Origin: JAZQNF01 sp045641505
GTDB taxonomy: Bacteria > Bacillota > Clostridia > Lachnospirales > Bianqueaceae
Assembly (NCBI GenBank): GCA_045641505.1
Contig: JAZUHB010000117.1
Coordinates: 1 to 18,259, forward strand
Length of the DNA: 18,259 nt
Reading direction: 5' to 3'
The notes beneath the pieces were generated by a model. It saw only the letters and a list, made by a program, of their open reading frames with translations. It ran no database searches and was not told the DNA's origin. The position numbers were made by a program, and so were the translations under genes. Positions 13,495-18,259 of the stretch are shown in pieces; within the stretch, counting starts at the first letter, position 1; the number at the start of each line of letters is the position of its first letter.

Positions 13495-14607
13495 ATGAAA
13501 AAATTCCTTGCCGGACTGCTGGCCGCGCTGCTGGCCTCCGCCGCCTGCTTCGGCGCGGGCGAATTTGCCGAAAGCTCCGGCTCCCGGAACCGCGTGACGC
13601 CCGGCGGCGCGGACTGCGCGCACATCTACTCCGCGCCGGTGGTCACGGTCACCGAGAACGAATTCACGGACCGGACCGTCACGAGCAATTTCACCTGCCT
13701 CCTCTGCGGCCATACCCGCAGCACCGCGGAGCTCATCCTGCACGAATGCGATTTCGTCCCCGAAACGCGGAGCGAAAGCGGCGAGCTGTCCGAAAACGCC
13801 TCCTTTACCGAAACCTACACGGTCTATGTCTGCCGCCTCTGCGGCAAAACGCTCACGGCGGGCGAATACGACGGCCATGAGTGCGACTTCGTCACCGAGA
13901 CCAGGACCACCCGCGACAAGTACCTGAACGAGACGAGCGAAAGCGTCTCCGTCTGCTCCGTCTGCGGACGGACCCGCACGGTCCGCGAGTACAAGCCCTA
14001 TCCCGTCCCCGAGTACGATCCGGACGCCTGGTACCTGCTCCTCGTGAACCGGCACCACCGCATCACGCGGAATCCCGACGTCTCGCTCACCTACGTGCAG
14101 GGCGAGGAATGCGTCGATTCCCGCATCGCGGGCGCGCTCCGGCAGATGCTCGCCGACTGCCGCGCCGCGGGGCTCTCCCCCGTCATCTGCTCCTCCTACC
14201 GTCCCTGGAGCGGGCAGGAATACCTCTACAACAACAAGGTGAACTCCTACGTGGCGCAGGGCTATGACCGGGATTTCGCCGAGAAGAAGGCGGCCCTCGA
14301 GACCGCGATTCCCGGCACCAGCGAGCACCAGACCGGCCTCGCCGTCGACATCATTTCCTCCTCCTACCGCCTTCTGAACGAGAAGCAGGCGAACACCGCG
14401 GAGCAGAAATGGCTGATGCAGAACTGCTGGAAATACGGCTTCGTGCTCCGCTATCCCGTCGGCAAGACCGCCGAGACCGGCATCATCTACGAGCCCTGGC
14501 ACTACCGCTACGTCGGCCCCGAGGTGGCGAAATACCTGATGGAAACCGGGCTCTGCCTCGAAGAGCTCCTCGACCCCGAATACATCTTCACCGATACGAA
14601 TTACTAA
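13495..14607 (+). CDS. Secreted VanY-type D-alanyl-D-alanine carboxypeptidase with Cys-module N-terminus
   Basis: 370 residues. Signal peptide (1-20, MKKFLAGLLAALL core); SAAC at 15-18 is a poor lipobox. Residues 41-157 hold a regular cysteine array: C41-x-H43, C68xxC71, H83-x-C85, C113xxC116, H128-x-C130, C154xxC157. C71-C85 and C116-C130 are both 14 apart. The catalytic M15B domain (about 178-350) shows SSYRPW (233-238), SEHQTGLAVD (276-285; Zn ligands H278, D285) and EPWHYRYVG (333-341; base E333, ligand H336). It would trim the terminal D-Ala of peptidoglycan stems outside the membrane. Nothing indicates vancomycin resistance: no vanHAX or VanRS is nearby. The next gene starts 8 bases later. 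Confidence 0.9.
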   Translation: MKKFLAGLLAALLASAACFGAGEFAESSGSRNRVTPGGADCAHIYSAPVVTVTENEFTDRTVTSNFTCLLCGHTRSTAELILHECDFVPETRSESGELSENASFTETYTVYVCRLCGKTLTAGEYDGHECDFVTETRTTRDKYLNETSESVSVCSVCGRTRTVREYKPYPVPEYDPDAWYLLLVNRHHRITRNPDVSLTYVQGEECVDSRIAGALRQMLADCRAAGLSPVICSSYRPWSGQEYLYNNKVNSYVAQGYDRDFAEKKAALETAIPGTSEHQTGLAVDIISSSYRLLNEKQANTAEQKWLMQNCWKYGFVLRYPVGKTAETGIIYEPWHYRYVGPEVAKYLMETGLCLEELLDPEYIFTDTNY

Positions 14608-14615
14608 GGAATACC

Positions 14616-15461
14616 ATGCTTGACGTATTACTCGACGCGCTGCTGGACACGCTCAAATGCCTGCCCTTCCTGTTCGGCGCCTATCTTCTGATCGAATTCC
14701 TGGAGCACAAGACCGAAGGAAAGCTGACCGAAAAGCTGCGGCACATGGGGCCGCTCGGACCGCTCATGGGCGCGCTGCTCGGCGCCGTCCCGCAGTGCGG
14801 CTTCTCCGTCACCGCCGCGAACCTCTACGCCGGCCGGTTGATCACCCTCGGCACGCTGGTCGCGGTCTTCCTCTCCACCAGCGACGAGGCGGTGCTGATC
14901 CTGCTGGCGGAGCCTACCGCCATCGGCAAGATCCTTCCGCTGCTCCTCACCAAGGTCATCTGGGCCTTCGCGGTCGGCTGCGCGACCGATCTCGTGATCC
15001 GCGCGATCCGCAAAAGGAAGCCCGCCGAAGAGGAAGCTCCCTTCGAGGAGCTCTGCAAGGACTGCCACTGCGACGAGCATCCGGTCGTCGTTTCCGCACT
15101 GATCCACACCGGCAAGATCTCCCTGTTCCTCCTTTGCGTGAACCTGGTGCTCGGCACCGTTTTCCACTTCCTCGACGCCGAGACCGTGGGCCGTTTCCTG
15201 CTCGCGGGCAGCTTCTTCCAGCCGTTTCTGACCGCTCTCATCGGCTTCGTGCCGAACTGCGCGGCCTCGGTGCTGCTCACGCAGCTGTACCTCAAGGGCA
15301 CCCTTTCCTTCGGCTCCGTCATCGCGGGCCTCTCCACCGGCGCGGGCCTCGGCATGGCCGTGCTCTTCCGCACCAACAAAATGAAGGAAAACCTGCACAT
15401 CCTGGCGCTCCTCTATCTCGCCGCGGTCGCCGCGGGCCTGATCCTGAACGGAGTGCTGTAA
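14616..15461 (+). CDS. Putative metal/arsenic exporter, ArsP_2-like membrane protein
   Basis: 281 residues, about 8-10 hydrophobic segments. Two halves share a motif: GALLGAVPQCGFSVTAANLY (52-71) and IGFVPNCAASVLLTQLY (209-225), each P-x-C followed by a helix and a TLxxGxxxAxxLST segment, an internal duplication typical of what I recall of the ArsP_2 / 'putative manganese transporter' family. The cytosolic-looking loop between the halves carries LCKDCHCDEH (C147, C150, C152, H155), a plausible metal-binding cluster. The ion is unknown; export of a heavy metal, manganese or an organoarsenical is possible. AAGGA lies 5 bases before ATG 14616. The stop is immediately followed by the next start. 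Confidence 0.82.
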   Translation: MLDVLLDALLDTLKCLPFLFGAYLLIEFLEHKTEGKLTEKLRHMGPLGPLMGALLGAVPQCGFSVTAANLYAGRLITLGTLVAVFLSTSDEAVLILLAEPTAIGKILPLLLTKVIWAFAVGCATDLVIRAIRKRKPAEEEAPFEELCKDCHCDEHPVVVSALIHTGKISLFLLCVNLVLGTVFHFLDAETVGRFLLAGSFFQPFLTALIGFVPNCAASVLLTQLYLKGTLSFGSVIAGLSTGAGLGMAVLFRTNKMKENLHILALLYLAAVAAGLILNGVL

Positions 15462-15983
15462 ATGAAACACCGTTCGCTCCGCTATCTGACGGAAGCCGGA
15501 CTGATCGCCGCCGCCTACGCCGCCGCGACCTACCTCTGCTCCCTGTTCGGCCTGGCCTACGGACCGATGCAGCTTCGGCTCTCCGAGGCTCTCTGCATCC
15601 TGCCGGTCCTTTTTCCCTCAGCGGTCCCAGGCCTCACGGTCGGCTGCCTGATCGGAAATCTCGGCAGCACGCTCGGCCCGGTCGACCTGATCCTCGGCAC
15701 CGCCGCGACGCTTCTGGGCGCGGTCCTCACGCGCCTCACCCGCCGCGTCACGCTGAAGGGTCTGCCCCTCCTCTCCGCCCTCTTCCCCGCCCTCACGAAC
15801 GGACTGATCGTAGGCGCGGAGATCACTCTGTTCCTGGGCGACGCCGCCTTCAGCTGGAAGGCCTATCTGCTGAACGCCTGCTGGATCGCCGCGGGCGAGC
15901 TGCTGATCCTCCTGCTGCTGGGGCTCCCCCTCTGGTCGCTCCTACGCAAAACGAACAAGGAGAACACATGGACGAATCCTTAG
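15462..15983 (+). CDS. queT: QueT family transporter (ECF substrate-binding component)
   Basis: 173 residues, about 5-6 membrane segments. YGPMQLRLSEALCILPVLFPSAVPGLTVGCLIGNL (33-67 region) and LGPVDLILGTAATLLGAVLTR match the QueT pattern (QxRxSEAL, PGLxxGCxIxN, D-x-x-x-G-x-x-x-T). QueT proteins are thought to bring queuosine precursors such as preQ1 into the cell as S-components of ECF transporters; the shared EcfAAT module would be encoded elsewhere. No preQ1 riboswitch can fit upstream, as it starts directly after the preceding stop (0 bases). A GGAG lies 8 bases before the ATG. It overlaps the next gene by 16 bases. Confidence 0.9.
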   Translation: MKHRSLRYLTEAGLIAAAYAAATYLCSLFGLAYGPMQLRLSEALCILPVLFPSAVPGLTVGCLIGNLGSTLGPVDLILGTAATLLGAVLTRLTRRVTLKGLPLLSALFPALTNGLIVGAEITLFLGDAAFSWKAYLLNACWIAAGELLILLLLGLPLWSLLRKTNKENTWTNP

Positions 15984-16684
15984 GCATCCGCCTCGAAGGC
16001 CTCTGCAAAAGCTACGGCAAGAACAGCGTGCTTGAGAAGCTGGATCTTCAGATCCCCGCCGGCCGCATCGTGGGCCTGATGGGCCCGAACGGCTGCGGCA
16101 AGTCGACCCTCCTCAAGATCATGGCGGGCCTTCTCACCGACTACTCGGGCAGCATCACCCTCTTCGGCGAAAAGCCCGGCACCTTCACGAAAAGCTACAC
16201 CTCCTTCATGACGGATTCCTCCGTCTATCCCGGCTGGAAAAAGCCGGCGGAGCTGATCCGCGACTGCGCGGCCTTCTTCCCCGATTTCGACGCGCAGAAG
16301 GCGGAGGAGATGATGCGGAACTTCTCGCTCGACCTCACCCAGCCCCTCTCCACCATGTCGAAGGGCATGCAGGAGAAGGTGCAGCTGGCCCTGGTGATGA
16401 GCCGCCGCGCCCGCCTCTTCCTGCTGGACGAGCCGCTGGGCGGCATCGACCCGGCCACCCGCTACGCGATCCTCGAGATGATCAAGCGCTACTATCTGGA
16501 GAACTCCACCCTGATCATTTCCACGCATCTGGTGCAGGATATCGAGCCCATCTTCAACTACGGCGTGCTGCTCGGCTACCGCGAGCTGGTCCTCGCGGGC
16601 GATACAAAGGTCATCGCGGACACCTACCACAAGTCCCTGAACGACATTTTCAAGGAGGTGTTTTCATGTTTGGCAAGCTTCTGA
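15968..16684 (+). CDS. ABC transporter ATP-binding protein, YtrB-like
   Basis: 238 residues. Walker A GPNGCGKST (39-47), degenerate signature MSKGMQEKVQL (130-140), Walker B LFLLDEP (150-156, E155), D-loop region GGIDP (158-162) and H-loop ISTHL (184-188, H187). The Q-loop place reads FMTDSSVYPGW (80-90) without glutamine. This and the SKG signature match the YtrB/GntR-associated subgroup, usually encoded next to a GntR-type repressor; none is in this operon. It pairs with the permease that starts inside its last codons (19-base overlap). AAGGAGA precedes the ATG. The substrate is unknown; relatives are linked to cell-envelope stress. Confidence 0.92.
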   Translation: MDESLGIRLEGLCKSYGKNSVLEKLDLQIPAGRIVGLMGPNGCGKSTLLKIMAGLLTDYSGSITLFGEKPGTFTKSYTSFMTDSSVYPGWKKPAELIRDCAAFFPDFDAQKAEEMMRNFSLDLTQPLSTMSKGMQEKVQLALVMSRRARLFLLDEPLGGIDPATRYAILEMIKRYYLENSTLIISTHLVQDIEPIFNYGVLLGYRELVLAGDTKVIADTYHKSLNDIFKEVFSCLASF

Positions 16685-17502
16685 AAAACGACCTCCGCGC
16701 GACCGCACGCACGCAGTGCTGGGCCATCGGCCTGAGCTTCGGCATCGCGCTCCTCACCTTCGGCTGCTATCTGCTCATGCGGAATTACGCCCTCGGCGGA
16801 CTGCTCTCCGGACTGCTGCTTCTGCTGCTCGCGTCCTGCGTCCCGCTGATCAGCCTGATCTTCATCGTCATCTGGTTTTACAAGACGAGCTACGGGAAGG
16901 AAGGCTATTTCACCCGGCTCCTGCCCGTCGATCAGAAAAAGGTCTTCACGTCCAAGACGCTGATCGCTTATTTCTGGTATCTCCTCGCCACGCTGCTTTC
17001 GCTCCTGATGATCGCCGCGGTGGCCGGAATCTTCGTCCACACCCTGGAGCAGGAGGAGGGCATGCCGAGCGCCGCGGAGATCTGGCAGCTCGTGATCACC
17101 ATGCTGCCCCGGAAGACCCTCGTCACGTTCGCGGTCTTCATTCCCGTTTACGTCCTGATCGCCACGCTCGCCGCCGTCGTGCTCTACGAGTTCGTCATCT
17201 GCGCCGGCAACGGATTGCGCGGCTTCCGGAACATCGGCAAGGGCTCGCCGGTCCTGGTGTTCATCCTGGTCTACCTCGGCGCGATCCTCATCTCGAATCT
17301 GAGCAGCCTGATCCCGCTCACCGTGGGACTGGACGAGGAGCTGAACATCGTGCTCCGCGACGTCTCGGTCGCGCAGGCCGTCCTGTACGAATCCAACGCC
17401 CTCTGCGTCCCGCTCCTGACTCTCGCCGCGCCTGTGATCTTCCTGCCCGTGGGCTTCTTCCTTTCCCGGAAATGGTACGCGGATCGGGTCGATCTTCGCT
17501 GA
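16666..17502 (+). CDS. ABC transporter permease
   Basis: 278 residues with about six membrane segments (near 20-40, 45-75, 104-126, 150-177, 191-215 and 245-268) in the ABC-2 layout: a short cytosolic start MFGKLLKNDLRATART, a conserved-looking YKTSYGKEGYFTRLLPV (72-88) after TM2, then the remaining helices. YGKEGYFTRLLPV with the following VFTSK resembles membrane partners of YtrB-type ATPases. AAGGAGGTG lies upstream of the ATG, inside the ATPase gene. No substrate can be inferred. Confidence 0.9.
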   Translation: MFGKLLKNDLRATARTQCWAIGLSFGIALLTFGCYLLMRNYALGGLLSGLLLLLLASCVPLISLIFIVIWFYKTSYGKEGYFTRLLPVDQKKVFTSKTLIAYFWYLLATLLSLLMIAAVAGIFVHTLEQEEGMPSAAEIWQLVITMLPRKTLVTFAVFIPVYVLIATLAAVVLYEFVICAGNGLRGFRNIGKGSPVLVFILVYLGAILISNLSSLIPLTVGLDEELNIVLRDVSVAQAVLYESNALCVPLLTLAAPVIFLPVGFFLSRKWYADRVDLR

Positions 17503-17516
17503 TTACGTTAACAAAC

Positions 17517-17532
17517 CGGCCTTTCGAGGCCG
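17517..17532 (+). other. Small hairpin in the gap before ileS
   Basis: Arms CGGCCT (17517-17522) and AGGCCG (17527-17532) with a TTCG loop. It is the only structure in the 45-base gap between the permease stop and ileS. There is no T-run, so it is not a usual terminator; it may affect access to the ileS ribosome binding site 6 bases downstream (inference). Confidence 0.5.
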
Positions 17533-17547
17533 TTCATGGAGGAAATC

Positions 17548-18259
17548 ATGTATAAAAAAGTCTCGGCGGACATGAACTTCATCGCCCGCGAAAAGGAAGT
17601 ACTCGGATTCTGGAAAGAGAATCAGATCTTCGAAAAGAGCCTGAAAACCCGCGAGGGCTGCCCGACCTTCACCTTCTATGACGGTCCCCCCACCGCGAAC
17701 GGCAAGCCCCACATCGGCCACGTGCTGACCCGCGTCATCAAGGACATGATCCCCCGCTATCAGACCATGAAGGGGAACTTCGTGCCCCGGAAGGCCGGCT
17801 GGGATACCCACGGACTGCCCGTGGAGCTCGAGGTCGAGAAGGCGCTCGGCCTGGACGGCAAGGAGCAGATCGAGCAGTACGGCATCGCTCCCTTCATCGA
17901 CCGCTGCAAGGAAAGCGTCTGGAAATACAAGGGCATGTGGGAGGATTTCTCCGGCACCGTCGGCTTCTGGGCCGACATGGACCAGCCCTACGTCACCTAT
18001 CACGACGACTACATCGAGTCCGAGTGGTGGGCGCTGAAGACCATCTATGAGAAGGGCCTCCTCTACAAGGGCTACAAGATCGTTCCCTACTGCCCCCGCT
18101 GCGGCACCGCGCTGTCCAGCCACGAGGTGAGCCAGGGCTATAAGCAGGTCAAGGAACGCTCCGCCGTCGTCCGTTTCAAGGTGAAGGGCGAGGAGAACAC
18201 TTTCCTCTACGCTTGGACGACCACTCCGTGGACTCTGCCCAGCAACGTCGCTCTGTGCG
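17548..18259 (+). CDS. ileS: Isoleucyl-tRNA synthetase, type 2 (partial, continues past right edge)
   Basis: Charges tRNA-Ile with isoleucine. The first 237 residues are present of roughly 1040. Seen: FYDGPPTANGKPHIGHVL (43-60) with the class I HIGH motif at 55-58, KAGWDTHGLPVELEVEK, SVWKYKGMWEDFSGTVGFWADM, and a zinc-ribbon-like start PYCPRCGTALSSHEV; the editing domain begins as the window ends (YAWTTTPWTLPSN). The wording FYDGPPTANGKPHIGH, rather than LHDGPPYANGDIHMGH, marks the eukaryote-like type found in Clostridia, which is typically tolerant of mupirocin. GGAGG lies 5 bases before ATG 17548. It appears to belong to the upstream operon, because no promoter or T-box is visible in front. 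Confidence 0.95.
   Translation, partial: MYKKVSADMNFIAREKEVLGFWKENQIFEKSLKTREGCPTFTFYDGPPTANGKPHIGHVLTRVIKDMIPRYQTMKGNFVPRKAGWDTHGLPVELEVEKALGLDGKEQIEQYGIAPFIDRCKESVWKYKGMWEDFSGTVGFWADMDQPYVTYHDDYIESEWWALKTIYEKGLLYKGYKIVPYCPRCGTALSSHEVSQGYKQVKERSAVVRFKVKGEENTFLYAWTTTPWTLPSNVALC

Noticed and set aside
13336..14502. Long N-terminal extension of the TrmH-type protein
   Set aside because: It is antisense to the carboxypeptidase gene and crosses both divergent promoters; the start at 13335 has a good ribosome binding site and gives the normal family length.
13495..14607. Vancomycin resistance gene
   Set aside because: The catalytic domain is VanY-like, but no vanH, vanA/B, vanX or VanRS genes are near. 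Such carboxypeptidases are common in ordinary peptidoglycan turnover.
15432..15462. Possible preQ1 riboswitch before queT
   Set aside because: queT starts directly after the previous stop codon and no C-rich/A-rich pseudoknot pattern is visible in the coding sequence before it.

Overview
The window looks like chromosomal core sequence from a GC-rich member of the Clostridia (Bacillota), most likely a gut anaerobe. The evidence is strong AAGGAGG-type ribosome binding sites, sigma-A promoters close to TTGACA-17/18-TATAAT, a clostridial (type 2, eukaryote-like) isoleucyl-tRNA synthetase, a B12-binding radical SAM protein of the DUF4080 type, a QueT transporter, a putative ArsP_2-type metal exporter and an LPXTG-anchored surface protein. 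No phage, transposon, plasmid, CRISPR or defence gene was seen. Family assignments come from reading translated motifs; no database was searched.

Left part (1-5526, minus strand): an operon dnaE - pfkA - aroB, read leftward from a clear promoter at 5498-5526. It joins a replicative polymerase, the committed step of glycolysis and the second step of the shikimate pathway. aroB is cut by the window edge. Next (5562-9126, also minus): a tRNA-Glu/tRNA-Cys pair with a near-consensus promoter and an imperfect terminator. About 30 bases later comes a three-gene set: a conserved protein of unknown function, a B12-binding radical SAM enzyme, and a secreted LPXTG protein with two MBG-like repeats. It ends in a strong terminator. 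No promoter is visible for this set, so it may depend on read-through from the tRNA unit.

Middle (9127-11732): ansA (cytosolic type I asparaginase, minus) and an M29 aminopeptidase (plus) are transcribed divergently from promoters whose -35 boxes are 7 bases apart. Both would release amino acids. The ansA leader holds an unusual array of AATAAC-linked short hairpins. Then (11767-13417, minus) trmH-type rRNA/tRNA 2'-O-methyltransferase and a YkgJ-type cysteine-cluster protein form an operon. The latter has a 33-base in-frame tandem repeat at its start.

Right part (13430-18259, plus): a long, tightly packed operon of a secreted VanY-type D,D-carboxypeptidase with an N-terminal array of CxxC/HxC modules, a membrane metal exporter with a Cys/His-rich loop, QueT, a YtrB-like ABC ATPase with its permease, and ileS, which runs off the window. 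Genes overlap or sit within 0-8 bases until the 45-base gap before ileS.

Most of the window is ordinary housekeeping. The points most worth following up are the ansA leader hairpin array, the Cys-module carboxypeptidase next to a metal exporter, and the promoterless unknown/radical SAM/LPXTG gene set behind the tRNAs.
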